Shown: positions 13,427-20,205 of the stretch, piece after piece
How positions within the stretch are numbered: position 1 is the first letter of the stretch
Layout: every line of letters starts with the position of its first letter
From: Candidatus Faecalibacterium faecipullorum
GTDB lineage: Bacteria; Bacillota; Clostridia; Oscillospirales; Ruminococcaceae
Length of the DNA stretch: 20,205 nucleotides
Assembly: GCA_019118985.1 (NCBI GenBank)
Contig: DWXX01000018.1
Span: 1 to 20,205 of the forward strand
Direction: 5' to 3'
Translations under genes and position numbers: made by a program
Notes under the pieces: generated by a model
The model's input: the letters and a program-made list of their open reading frames with translations, nothing else
The model's database searches: none
What the model was told of the DNA's origin: nothing

Positions 13427-14079
13427 ACCCACTATGCCGCCAGCTCTGGTATCATTTTTATTTTCACCTGTCACACTTCCACCCGTAAAGCAGCAGCCTG
13501 TAATCCTCGCGCTATTCTTCCCCGCTACGCCGCCGACGCAACTCTCACCGGTAACACTGCCCGACACGGTACAGCCCGTGATAGTGCCTTTATTTGTACC
13601 AGCCACGCCGCCAACCTGGCCGCCAGAGATATTGACGGTCACATTCACAAGGTTCAGATTTTTCACCTTGCCATTCTCGCCGATATAACTGAACAGGCCA
13701 AAACTGTTGGTCGATGCGTCCGCCACCTTCAGATTGGAAATGGTATGCCCGCCGCCGTCAAGGTACAGTCAAGAGCCGGATTCTCTTTAACTGCTTGGGC
13801 CCATGTTCTCAGGCCGTTCTCGTTGGAAACTTCGTACTTGGTCACTTTGCCCGTTTCATCTTTTACTTCCACATAACCCGGGCCAGTTTCCTCCTGTTCG
13901 GGGGGCGCAGAAGAATCATCATCGCCGCTGTCGCTGTCGTGGCTGGGCCGGCTGGGGCTGCTGGAACTGCTGGACGGTTCGGAGGATGCGGCATCGTCTT
14001 GTTCCCACGGGCAGCCGGTCAGCAGCGCGGTGGTCAGCGCGGCGGCGGCGGTCAGGGTCAGGATGCGTTTCAGTTTCAT
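13427..14079 (-). pseudogene. Broken GLUG-repeat surface lipoprotein
   Basis: The gene starts at 14079 (MKLKRILTLTAAAALT, GAGG seven bases upstream) with a lipoprotein signal and lipobox LLTGC. A Ser-rich acidic linker (SSSSSSPSRPSHDSDSGDDD) and a short domain ending ENPALDCTLTAAG follow. That frame stops at 13729. The expected continuation, LDGGGHTISNLKVADAST then GLFSYIGENGKVKNLNL and GLUG-type repeats (QVGGVAGTNKGTITGC, CVGGVAGKNSARITGC, RAGGIVG), lies in another frame, beginning at about 13763. Relatives normally have some 20-30 residues between LDCTLTA and the DGxGHTISNL segment, so an internal deletion with frameshift is inferred. After GGIVG (13428) recognisable sequence ends just before the toxin terminator, so the 3' end is lost too. 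Such proteins are usually surface-exposed, with unknown ligands. Confidence 0.75.
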
Positions 14080-14117
14080 ATAATACCTCACAAAATCACA
14101 GTTTATATTACTTTAGA

Positions 14118-14139
14118 AAGAAAAGGCCAGACTTTTCTT
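14118..14139. repeat. AT-rich inverted repeat in the lipoprotein leader
   Basis: AAGAAAAG (14118-14125) and CTTTTCTT (14132-14139) form an 8-bp stem with a six-base loop, followed on the plus strand by TTTAATT. It may be a weak terminator or leader hairpin. The 232 bases between the lipoprotein pseudogene and the aminopeptidase hold no gene. Confidence 0.4.
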
Positions 14140-14207
14140 TTTAATTAGTACCATTAAACCATACTCCCCCCGGTATCAAGACGCTCGGTAAAGTTTTTTG
14201 TGATTTT

Positions 14208-14224
14208 GCTTTATTTTATAAAGC
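14208..14224. repeat. Palindrome upstream of the aminopeptidase promoter
   Basis: GCTTTAT (14208-14214) and ATAAAGC (14218-14224) form a perfect 7-bp inverted repeat with a TTT centre. It lies 23 bases upstream of the aminopeptidase -35 box and between divergent genes, so it is a possible operator. No regulator is identified. Confidence 0.35.
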
Positions 14225-14246
14225 GCCCCTTTTTGCGGCCCCCACC

Positions 14247-14275
14247 TTGCGCCGCGCGCCCGGTTGGGATATACT
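14247..14275 (+). promoter_or_regulatory. Aminopeptidase promoter
   Basis: TTGCGC (14247-14252), a 17-base spacer and TATACT (14270-14275). The start would be near 14282, about 30 bases before the ATG. Confidence 0.75.
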
Positions 14276-14311
14276 GAACACAGCATCACCAGAAAGGAAG
14301 GCAAACGCACT

Positions 14312-15556
14312 ATGATCGAACAGTTTGACAGCCTGTTGGCGAAGTACGCCGACTTCATCGTCCGGGTGGGGGTCAACGTCCAGCCCGGGCAGACCCTCAT
14401 CATCGCCGCGCCCATCGCGGCCGCCCCCCTGGCCCGGCTGTGCGCGGCCAGCGCCTTCGACGCCGGCGCCCGGGACGTCCGGGTGGACTGGTCGGACGAA
14501 GCGCTGACCCGCATCCGGATGGAAAAGGGCGCCGAGGAGGCCCTCTGCGACGTCAAACCTTACGCTCTGCGCAGCTACCTCGACTATGCCGAGAGCGAGG
14601 GCGGCGTCTGCGTGCTGAACATCCACGCCGACGACCCCGACGCTTTGGCCGGCCTGGACGCCGGCAAGGTCAGCCGGGTGTCGTCCGCCCGCCGCCGGGC
14701 CCTCAAGCCCTGGCGCAGCTACACCATGAACGACCGGGTGCAGTGGTGCATCGCGGCCATGCCCTCGCCGGCGTGGGCCAAAAAGCTCTTCCCCGACCTG
14801 GGCGAAGCCGACGCGGTGGAAAAGCTGTGGGGCCTCATCTTCGACACCTGCCGGGTCACCGGCGGCGATCCTGTCAGGGAGTGGCAGGCCCATCTGGCCC
14901 GCCTGACCGACCTGCAGAACAAGATGAACGCCCTCGACCTCGCGTCGGTCCATTTTGAGAGCGCCAACGGCACCGACCTGACGGTGGGCCTTGCCGACGG
15001 CGCCGTGTGGGAGAGCGCCGCCTCGGTCAGCGAGAAGGGGGTCACCTTCCTGCCCAACATCCCCACCGAGGAGGTGTTCACCGCCCCCCATAAAGACAAG
15101 GTGGAGGGCGTCGTCTACGGCACCAAGCCCTATATCCATGGCGGGCAGACCATCCGGGACTTCCACGTCACCTTCCGGCACGGCAGGATCGTCGAGTACG
15201 GCGCGGCCGAAAACGAGGCCCTGCTGGGCGAAGTGCTGGACACCGACGAGGGCGCCCGCCACATCGGCGAGGTGGCGCTGGTGCCGGCTTCCAGCCCCAT
15301 CAACCGCAGCGGGGTGATCTTCTGCAACACCCTCTTTGACGAGAACGCCGCCTGCCACATCGCCTTTGGGGCCAGCTACCCCGGCACCACCCGCGGCGGC
15401 ACCGCCCTGACCGAAGAGCAGCTGCTCGCCCGCGGGATGAACCAGTCCCTCATCCACGAGGACGTGATGATCGGCGCGGCCGACACCCGCATCACCGGCC
15501 ATACCCGGGACGGCCGGGACGTAGCCATCTTCGACGGGGGCGAGTGGGTGCTGTAA
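14312..15556 (+). CDS. M29-family metal-dependent aminopeptidase
   Basis: A 414-residue cytoplasmic exopeptidase of the M29 (AmpS/AmpT/PepS, thermophilic aminopeptidase) family, which removes N-terminal residues from peptides. The metal site can be placed by comparison with the family: Glu253 in NIPTEEVFTAPH, Glu320 in HIGEVAL, His349 in ENAACHIAFG, and His382/Asp384 in SLIHEDVMIG; Tyr356 in GASYPGT is also conserved. Length fits the family (about 410). The start is ATG 14312 (MIEQFDSLLAKYADF), with AAGGAAGG at 14294-14301. The frame is open upstream to 14264, but that includes the promoter -10. It has its own promoter. The glyS promoter begins six bases after the stop, with no terminator between them, so some read-through is likely. 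Confidence 0.94.
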   Translation: MIEQFDSLLAKYADFIVRVGVNVQPGQTLIIAAPIAAAPLARLCAASAFDAGARDVRVDWSDEALTRIRMEKGAEEALCDVKPYALRSYLDYAESEGGVCVLNIHADDPDALAGLDAGKVSRVSSARRRALKPWRSYTMNDRVQWCIAAMPSPAWAKKLFPDLGEADAVEKLWGLIFDTCRVTGGDPVREWQAHLARLTDLQNKMNALDLASVHFESANGTDLTVGLADGAVWESAASVSEKGVTFLPNIPTEEVFTAPHKDKVEGVVYGTKPYIHGGQTIRDFHVTFRHGRIVEYGAAENEALLGEVLDTDEGARHIGEVALVPASSPINRSGVIFCNTLFDENAACHIAFGASYPGTTRGGTALTEEQLLARGMNQSLIHEDVMIGAADTRITGHTRDGRDVAIFDGGEWVL

Positions 15557-15561
15557 AACCC

Positions 15562-15590
15562 TTGCCATTTTGCGCAGAACATGGTAAAGT
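15562..15590 (+). promoter_or_regulatory. glyS promoter
   Basis: TTGCCA (15562-15567), a 17-base spacer and TAAAGT (15585-15590), starting just after the aminopeptidase stop codon. The transcript would begin near 15597. Confidence 0.6.
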
Positions 15591-15602
15591 AGAGAGGTAT
15601 TG

Positions 15603-15650
15603 CGCCCGGGCGCGCCGGGCGGCCACACACGACGCGGCAAACCAGCCGCG
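15603..15650 (+). promoter_or_regulatory. Two GC-rich hairpins in the glyS leader
   Basis: CGCCCGG (15603-15609) pairs with CCGGGCG (15615-15621), and CGCGGC (15633-15638) with GCCGCG (15645-15650). The leader is only about 75 bases and lacks the T-box consensus AGGGTGGNACCGCG, so this is not a T-box riboswitch. Its role is unknown. Confidence 0.4.
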
Positions 15651-15672
15651 GACGGAAAGGATGTAATTGGAT

Positions 15673-17094
15673 ATGCAGCATAGCGAAAAGACACTGGACA
15701 TGATCGTCGCCCTGTGCAAGAACCGGGGCTTCATCTTCCCCGGCTCCGAGATCTACGGCGGCCTTGCCAACAGCTGGGACTACGGCCCCCTCGGCGTCGA
15801 GTTCAAGAACAACGTCAAGAAGGCGTGGCTGAAAAAGTTCGTGCAGGAGAGCCCCTACAACGTCGGCCTGGACGCCGCCATCCTGATGAACCCCCAGACC
15901 TGGGTGACCACCGGGCATGTGGCCAGCTTCTCCGACCCGCTGCTGGACTGCCGGGCCTGCAAGGCCCGCCACCGCGCCGACAAGCTGATCGCCGACGAGT
16001 TCCCCGACGTCAACGTCGACGCCATGAGCTTTGACGAGATGGACCAGTTCATCGCCGAGCACGAGCAGGTGGTCTGCCCGGTCTGCGGCAAGCACGACTT
16101 TACCCCCATCCGCAAGTTCAACCTGATGTTCAAGACCGCCATCGGCGTCACCGAGGACAGCAGCTCGGTGTGCTACCTGCGGCCCGAGACGGCGCAGGGC
16201 ATCTTCGTCAACTTTGCCAACATCCAGCGCACCACCCGCCGCAAGCTGCCCTTCGGCGTCTGCCAGGTGGGCAAGGCCTTCCGCAACGAGATCACCCCGG
16301 GCAACTTCACCTTCCGCACCCGCGAGTTCGAGCAGATGGAGTGCGAGTTCTTCTGCAAGCCGGACACCGACCTGGAGTGGTTCGCCTACTGGAAGGAATA
16401 CTGCAAGAACTGGCTGCTGAGCCTGGGCATCAAGGAAGAGCACCTGCGCCTGCGGGACCACGAGCCCGCCGAGCTGGCCTTCTACAGCCGCGCCACCACC
16501 GACATCGAGTACGCCTTCCCCTTCACCGACTGGGGCGAGCTGTGGGGCATTGCCGACCGCACCAACTACGACCTGAGCCGCCATCAGGAGGCCTCGGGCA
16601 AGAGCCTGGAGTACTTCGACCCCGAGACCGGCGAGCACTATATCCCCTACGTCATCGAGCCCTCCCTGGGCTGCGACCGCGTGGCCCTGGCCTTCCTGTG
16701 CGAGGCCTACGACGAGGAGCGCCTGGTGGACGCCAAGGGCAAGGAGGACGTGCGCACCGTGCTGCACCTGCACCCGGCCCTGGCCCCCTTCAAGTGCGCC
16801 GTGCTGCCCCTGAGCAAGAAGCTGGGCCCCAAGGCCATGGAGATCCGCAACGAGCTGTCCAAGTACTTCATGGTGGACTACGACGAGACCGGCTCCATCG
16901 GCAAGCGTTACCGCCGCGAGGACGAGATCGGCACCCCCTACTGCATCACGGTGGACTTTGACACGGTGGGCGACGAGGCCAAGGGCATCGCTGCCGACCA
17001 CTGCGTCACCGTCCGTGACCGCGACACCATGGAGCAGGTCCGCCTGCCCATCGACCAGCTGAAGAGCTGGCTGGAGGAGAAGATCGCCTTCTGA
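15673..17094 (+). CDS. glyS: Glycine--tRNA ligase, homodimeric class II type
   Basis: This enzyme charges tRNA-Gly with glycine in the cytoplasm. The 473-residue single-chain form is the eukaryote/archaea-like dimer also found in many Firmicutes, not the two-subunit GlyQ/GlyS. Visible features are GSEIYGGLANSWDYGPLG in the N-terminus, GVTEDSSSVCYLRPETAQGI, motif 2 FRNEITPGNFTFRTREFEQM, motif 3 EPSLGCDRVALAFL, and a C-terminal anticodon-binding domain (CAVLPLSKKLGPKAMEI to RREDEIGTPYCITVDF). The start is uncertain between ATG 15673 (AAGGA 11 bases upstream) and in-frame TTG 15667 (five bases). An ATGTAA start-stop at 15661 lies directly after the ribosome binding site. It has its own promoter and a strong terminator. 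Confidence 0.97.
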   Translation: MQHSEKTLDMIVALCKNRGFIFPGSEIYGGLANSWDYGPLGVEFKNNVKKAWLKKFVQESPYNVGLDAAILMNPQTWVTTGHVASFSDPLLDCRACKARHRADKLIADEFPDVNVDAMSFDEMDQFIAEHEQVVCPVCGKHDFTPIRKFNLMFKTAIGVTEDSSSVCYLRPETAQGIFVNFANIQRTTRRKLPFGVCQVGKAFRNEITPGNFTFRTREFEQMECEFFCKPDTDLEWFAYWKEYCKNWLLSLGIKEEHLRLRDHEPAELAFYSRATTDIEYAFPFTDWGELWGIADRTNYDLSRHQEASGKSLEYFDPETGEHYIPYVIEPSLGCDRVALAFLCEAYDEERLVDAKGKEDVRTVLHLHPALAPFKCAVLPLSKKLGPKAMEIRNELSKYFMVDYDETGSIGKRYRREDEIGTPYCITVDFDTVGDEAKGIAADHCVTVRDRDTMEQVRLPIDQLKSWLEEKIAF

Positions 17095-17118
17095 TCTTCC
17101 TCCCTTCCCCCGCGCCCC

Positions 17119-17159
17119 AAAGCTCCCGCCCGCCGTTTTCCACGGCCGGCGGGAGCTTT
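17119..17159 (+). terminator. glyS terminator
   Basis: AAAGCTCCCGCC (17119-17130) pairs perfectly with GGCGGGAGCTTT (17148-17159), with an inner CCGT/ACGG (17133-17136 with 17142-17145), followed by TTTTCCGTTTCC. Confidence 0.93.
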
Positions 17160-17190
17160 TCCGTTTCCTCCATCCGGGTCAAAACGGAAC

Positions 17191-17232
17191 AAGACCGCCC
17201 TTCCCCGGCAGACGGGCCGGCAGGGCGGTCTT
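17191..17232 (-). terminator. rlmH-side terminator
   Basis: AAGACCGCCC (17191-17200) pairs with GGGCGGTCTT (17223-17232), with an inner CCGGC/GCCGG (17205-17209 with 17216-17220). On the minus strand it is followed by GTTCCGTTTTG, on the plus strand by TTTT, so it may work in both directions between convergent glyS and rlmH. Confidence 0.88.
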
Positions 17233-17236
17233 TTGC

Positions 17237-17722
17237 TCACTTGTGGTACTTCATCCCCGCGTTGATGGTGCAGGCGCGGTAAAGCTGTTCGGTCAGCACC
17301 AGGCGGGCCAGCTGGTGGGGCAGGGTGATCCGCCCCAGGCTGATGCGGGCCGCAGCCGCCCGCTTGACCTCCTCCGACAGCCCGTGGGACGAGCCGATCA
17401 CAAAGGCCACGTCCCCCGCGCCGCTGGCCGCTTTGTCCGCCAGCAGGGCGGCCAGCTCCTCGCTGGAGATGGGCTTGCCCTCCACGCACAGGGCCACCAG
17501 GCTCTGCCCCCGGCGGAGGTGGGAGAGGATGGCTTTGCCCTCTTTTTCCAGCGCGCGGGCCACCAGGGCCGGGGAGGCGTTTTTCTCCTCGATCTTTTCC
17601 TCCGGCAGCTCGACGATCCGGAAGTTGGCGAAGGCGGACAGCCGCTTGGCGTATTCCGCCACCCCCTCGGCGCAGTACCTGGCGTTCAGCTTGCCCAGGC
17701 AGATCAGGTCGATGGTTTGCAT
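17237..17722 (-). CDS. rlmH: 23S rRNA (pseudouridine(1915)-N(3))-methyltransferase RlmH
   Basis: RlmH is a SPOUT-class enzyme that methylates pseudouridine 1915 in helix 69 of 23S rRNA, using S-adenosylmethionine, on assembled ribosomes. The 161-residue product (family about 155-160) starts MQTIDLICLGKL. It has the trefoil-knot SAM-binding segment AFVIGSSHGLSEEVK (106-120) and the conserved C-terminus LTEQLYRACTINAGMKYHK. The SAM loop reads IGSSHG where IGGADG or similar is usual, a mild divergence. AAAGGA precedes the ATG. It begins 12 bases after the DUF2442 stop and shares that operon; no promoter was seen directly in front of it. Its 3' end meets glyS convergently through two terminators. 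Confidence 0.95.
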   Translation of the reverse strand: MQTIDLICLGKLNARYCAEGVAEYAKRLSAFANFRIVELPEEKIEEKNASPALVARALEKEGKAILSHLRRGQSLVALCVEGKPISSEELAALLADKAASGAGDVAFVIGSSHGLSEEVKRAAAARISLGRITLPHQLARLVLTEQLYRACTINAGMKYHK

Positions 17723-17734
17723 GGGAATCCTTTC

Positions 17735-18034
17735 TTATGCAATGTGGGCATCCTGAACCGGAACGCCTTTCTCATACAGATACTCGGGCGAGATGTCGAT
17801 CGCTCCGTCGTTCCACACCGTCACGCCGTAATCGATATAGACGCCGCGGAATGCTTCCACATCCCGCAAAGGCGCAAAAGCCGGTGTGTCGAGCAGGCTG
17901 CTGCAATCAAAAATCTTGGTCTCGCCGGTGGAAAAGCGCACCCACAACCGGTAGCCGTCCAGCGGGCGCACCCCGCTGACCTTGACCGGCTGCTGCGGCT
18001 GCCCTGCGTAGACAACGCCATCTTTGAGATACAT
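17735..18034 (-). CDS. DUF2442-family protein
   Basis: A 99-residue protein recognised as DUF2442 from VSGVRPLDGYRLWVRFSTGE, the following KIFDCSSLL and LRDVEAFRGVYIDYGVTVWN, with ISPEYLYEKG near the C-terminus. The family is small and mostly beta-strand, without a settled function. No catalytic motif, signal peptide or membrane segment is visible. Strong AAGGAGG six bases before the ATG. It lies 18 bases downstream of a DUF4160 gene, and such genes are often found side by side (recollection of genome contexts, not checked). The pairing has the size and spacing of a two-gene toxin-antitoxin-like module, but that is conjecture. It precedes rlmH by 12 bases. Confidence 0.85.
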   Translation of the reverse strand: MYLKDGVVYAGQPQQPVKVSGVRPLDGYRLWVRFSTGETKIFDCSSLLDTPAFAPLRDVEAFRGVYIDYGVTVWNDGAIDISPEYLYEKGVPVQDAHIA

Positions 18035-18052
18035 ACGCTTCCTCCTTCCGTT

Positions 18053-18319
18053 TCAGCGCAGAGGCTCGATCTTTCCGAATGGGATATTGCGGACGGCATT
18101 GTTCCAGGCTGCATACAGTTCCTCTTCATGGATGGCAGCCCAGGCCTGCACCAGCTTGAACTGCTTGAGCGGCAGGCTGCCGGCCAGCAATTCGCCGTCG
18201 ATCCCCACCGAAGCCTCATATTCCGCATAGTACACATGGAAATGCGGTTTGTGATGCTGCCCGCTGTCGCTGTAGATCATCTTGATCACGATGTTATAGA
18301 ACCTGCACAGCTCCGGCAT
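18053..18319 (-). CDS. DUF4160-family protein
   Basis: An 88-residue protein matching DUF4160: MPELCRFYNIVIKMIYSD, then the signature HHKPHFHVYYAEYEASVGID, ELLAGSLPLKQFKLVQAWAA, and the end HEEELYAAWNNA with GKIEPLR. The PHFHV histidines are the most conserved part and could bind metal or act catalytically, though none of this is established. AAAGGAGG precedes the ATG and a promoter sits at 18340-18368, making it the first gene of a DUF4160-DUF2442-rlmH operon. The small size, partner gene and short spacing recall toxin-antitoxin pairs; there is no direct evidence. Confidence 0.87.
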   Translation of the reverse strand: MPELCRFYNIVIKMIYSDSGQHHKPHFHVYYAEYEASVGIDGELLAGSLPLKQFKLVQAWAAIHEEELYAAWNNAVRNIPFGKIEPLR

Positions 18320-18339
18320 AACGCCGCCTCCTTTTATTC

Positions 18340-18368
18340 AGTATAACACACACGCCATTTTTATACAA
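18340..18368 (-). promoter_or_regulatory. Promoter of the DUF4160-DUF2442-rlmH operon
   Basis: On the minus strand, TTGTAT (18363-18368), a 17-base spacer and TATACT (18340-18345), 15 bases past the stop of the upstream topoisomerase gene. The leader is very short. No terminator separates it from that gene. Confidence 0.75.
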
Positions 18369-18382
18369 GGCATCGTTTTTTC

Positions 18383-20205
18383 TCACAGCAACGTGGTCTG
18401 CTCGGCGATGTCGTCCCCGCGCAGGAGCGCTCCCAGGGCCGGCAGGGTGCGCACGCGGTAGCGGTGGGGGTCGGCCAGGTCCAGGCCGGCCGCCGGGCGG
18501 ACCGAGGTGATGGACTGGTTCTTTTTCAGGGTGACCACCGCCACGCCCTGGCTGTCCCGGGTGGCCTTTTCGGCGATCTGGGCCGAGCCCACCAGCAGCA
18601 GCCGGCCGGCGCTGGTGCGGATGGCCAGCTCCTGCTCCTCCGGCAGGAAGAGCAAAGCCGCCAGCGGCTCCTTGTCGCTGTAGGCCCGCAGCAGCTTGCG
18701 GCGGTTCTGCTTGGTGGCGTAGGAGGCCAGGGGCACCTTGGCGCATTTGCCGCTGGCAAAGAAGAACAGCATCCAGCCGCTGTAGTCGGCGGTCAGGACC
18801 ATGGCGATGGGCGTTTCCCCTTCTTCCATGCCCAGGCGGGTGGGCAGGTAGACGCCCATCTGGCTCACCTTGCCGTCCTCGAACTCGGCCAGGCGGGTCT
18901 TATAGACCTGGTGCCGGTCGGTGAAGAAGAGGGCCTCCAGGTTGTTGCGGGCCTCGGCCTGGACCAGGATCTCGTCCCCTTCCTTCAGCTTGTGGGCGCC
19001 GGCGGTGCGCAGGCTCTGGGGGGTGATCTTTTTCAGGTAGCCCTCCCGGGTGAAGAACACCGTCACCGGATAATCGGGCACCGCATCCTCTTCGGCGGCG
19101 TCCTCCCCGGCGGGCAGGTCGTAGAGGATCTCGCTGCGGCGGGGCTGGCCGTACTTTTTGGCCGCCGCCGTCAGCTCCTGGATGATGATCCGGCGGATGC
19201 GGGCGGGCTTGGCCAGGATGTCGTTCAGGTCGTCGATCTCCTGTTTCAGCTCCTCGATCTCGCCGGTGCGCTTGAGGATATACTCCCGGTTCAGGTGGCG
19301 CAGCCGGATCTCGGCCACATACTCGGCCTGGGCCTCGTCGATGCCGAAGCCGATCATCAGGTTGGGCACCACCTCGTCCTCTTCCTCGGTCTCCCGGATG
19401 ATCCGGATGGCTTTGTCGATGTCCAGCAGGATGGCCGCCAGGCCCTCCAGCAGATGCAGCCGCCTTTCCTTGCCGTGCAGGTCGTAGTAGGTGCGGCGGC
19501 GGACGCATTCGGTCCGGAAGGCCGTCCACTCCCGCAGGATCTCCCGCACCCCCATCACCCGGGGCTGGCCCGAGACCAGGATGTTGAAGTTGCAGCTGAA
19601 GCTGTCCTCCAGGGGCGTCAGCCGGAACAGCTTGGCCATCAGGCGGTCGTGGTCCACGCCGCGCTTGAGGTCCAGCGTCAGCTTGAGGCCGTTCAGGTCG
19701 GTCTCGTCCCGCATGTCGCTCAGCTCTTTCAGCTTGCCGGCCTTGGCCAGCTCGGCGATCTTGTCCATGATGGCCTCCACCGTGGTGGTGGGCGGGATCT
19801 GGGTGATCTCGATCATGTTTTCGCCCGGGACCGACCGCCACCGGGCCCGCACCTTGACGCTGCCCCGGCCGGTCTCGAAGATGTCCCGCATCTGGGCCGC
19901 GTCGTACAGGATCTGCCCCCCGCCCACAAAGTCGGGGGCGGGCATGGTGGAGCCGATGTCGTGGTTCGGGTCCTTGAGCAGGGCCACGGTGGTGGCGCAC
20001 AGCTCGGCCAGGTTGAACGAGCAGATGTTGCAGGCCATGCCCACCGCAATGCCCAGGGTGTTGTTGGCCAGGATGGTGGGGAAGGTGACCGGCAGCAGGG
20101 TGGGCTCGGTGGTGGTGCCGTCGTAGTTGGGCACAAAGTCCACCGTCTCCTTGTCGATGTCCCGGAACAGCTCCTCGCAGACAGGCTCCAGCCGGGCCTC
20201 GGTGT
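18383..20205 (-). CDS. parC: Type IIA DNA topoisomerase subunit A (ParC/GyrA-like), 5' end missing
   Basis: This is the DNA-cleaving and rejoining subunit of gyrase or topoisomerase IV. About 606 C-terminal residues are present. The first complete codons read TEARLEPVCEELF, and the two preceding bases are AC. The window therefore ends inside the codon of the expected catalytic tyrosine of the RYTEAR motif. Next come DKETVDFVPNYDGT, GIAVGMACNICSFNLAELC, a tower/coiled-coil region (about EEIEELKQEIDDLNDILA-like) and a six-bladed C-terminal beta-pinwheel. The CTD lacks a visible GyrA-box (QRRGGKG), and the inferred full length (about 725) is short for GyrA. Both favour a ParC-type enzyme, as in Clostridia, but the GyrA/ParC assignment is not certain. 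No terminator was seen after the stop. Confidence 0.88.
   Translation of the reverse strand, partial: TEARLEPVCEELFRDIDKETVDFVPNYDGTTTEPTLLPVTFPTILANNTLGIAVGMACNICSFNLAELCATTVALLKDPNHDIGSTMPAPDFVGGGQILYDAAQMRDIFETGRGSVKVRARWRSVPGENMIEITQIPPTTTVEAIMDKIAELAKAGKLKELSDMRDETDLNGLKLTLDLKRGVDHDRLMAKLFRLTPLEDSFSCNFNILVSGQPRVMGVREILREWTAFRTECVRRRTYYDLHGKERRLHLLEGLAAILLDIDKAIRIIRETEEEDEVVPNLMIGFGIDEAQAEYVAEIRLRHLNREYILKRTGEIEELKQEIDDLNDILAKPARIRRIIIQELTAAAKKYGQPRRSEILYDLPAGEDAAEEDAVPDYPVTVFFTREGYLKKITPQSLRTAGAHKLKEGDEILVQAEARNNLEALFFTDRHQVYKTRLAEFEDGKVSQMGVYLPTRLGMEEGETPIAMVLTADYSGWMLFFFASGKCAKVPLASYATKQNRRKLLRAYSDKEPLAALLFLPEEQELAIRTSAGRLLLVGSAQIAEKATRDSQGVAVVTLKKNQSITSVRPAAGLDLADPHRYRVRTLPALGALLRGDDIAEQTTLL

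Noticed and set aside
13434..13688. Proline-rich 84-codon frame on the plus strand
   Set aside because: It is the complement of the GLUG repeats; its regularity mirrors those repeats, and no ribosome binding site precedes it.
15376..17001. 541-codon open frame on the minus strand
   Set aside because: Antisense to glyS and the end of the aminopeptidase gene; no domain seen, and it spans both the glyS promoter and leader.

Overview
This window looks like chromosomal DNA from a GC-rich gut-type Clostridia, probably Oscillospiraceae/Ruminococcaceae (Faecalibacterium, Gemmiger or Subdoligranulum-like). That assignment is inference, based on Firmicute-type gene order (rimP-nusA-ylxR-ylxQ-infB-rbfA-nrnA-truB-ribF), strong AGGAGG ribosome binding sites, sigma-A promoters with 17-base spacers, a Clostridia-type topoisomerase A subunit and a Firmicute holin-like toxin. 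Most of the window is housekeeping information processing.

Layout. 1-2280 (minus): the 3'-incomplete pnp gene and rpsO, the latter with its own promoter, a structured leader and a terminator. 2331-4733 (plus): an accessory pocket holding a Tat-signal carboxylesterase and a Phd/YefM-ParE type II toxin-antitoxin operon, closed by a bidirectional terminator. 4737-13004 (minus): a nine-gene transcription/translation operon reading rimP, nusA, rnpM (ylxR), ylxQ, infB, rbfA, nrnA, truB, ribF from one recognisable promoter. Several genes are coupled by 1-14 base overlaps. In many Firmicutes ribF is followed by rpsO and pnp, so the esterase/TA pocket appears to interrupt a conserved neighbourhood.

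13035-14079: the most unusual segment. A 26-residue membrane peptide of holin-like/TxpA type is encoded on the plus strand, with a promoter, a 5' UTR of alternating C and G runs that can mask its ribosome binding site, and an intrinsic terminator. A near-consensus promoter lies inside that terminator on the opposite strand and would drive a roughly 100-nt antisense RNA ending in a 14-bp hairpin over the end of the toxin gene. This is the full layout of a type I toxin-antitoxin system. It abuts the broken 3' end of a GLUG-repeat lipoprotein pseudogene.

14247-17159 (plus): an M29 aminopeptidase and glycyl-tRNA synthetase, each with its own promoter. 17191-18368 (minus): a DUF4160-DUF2442-rlmH operon. 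18383-20205 (minus): the 3' part of a ParC/GyrA-type topoisomerase subunit, cut by the window edge inside its catalytic tyrosine codon.

No tRNA or rRNA genes, CRISPR arrays, insertion sequences or prophage genes were seen. RNA structures and promoters were found by eye and are inferences.
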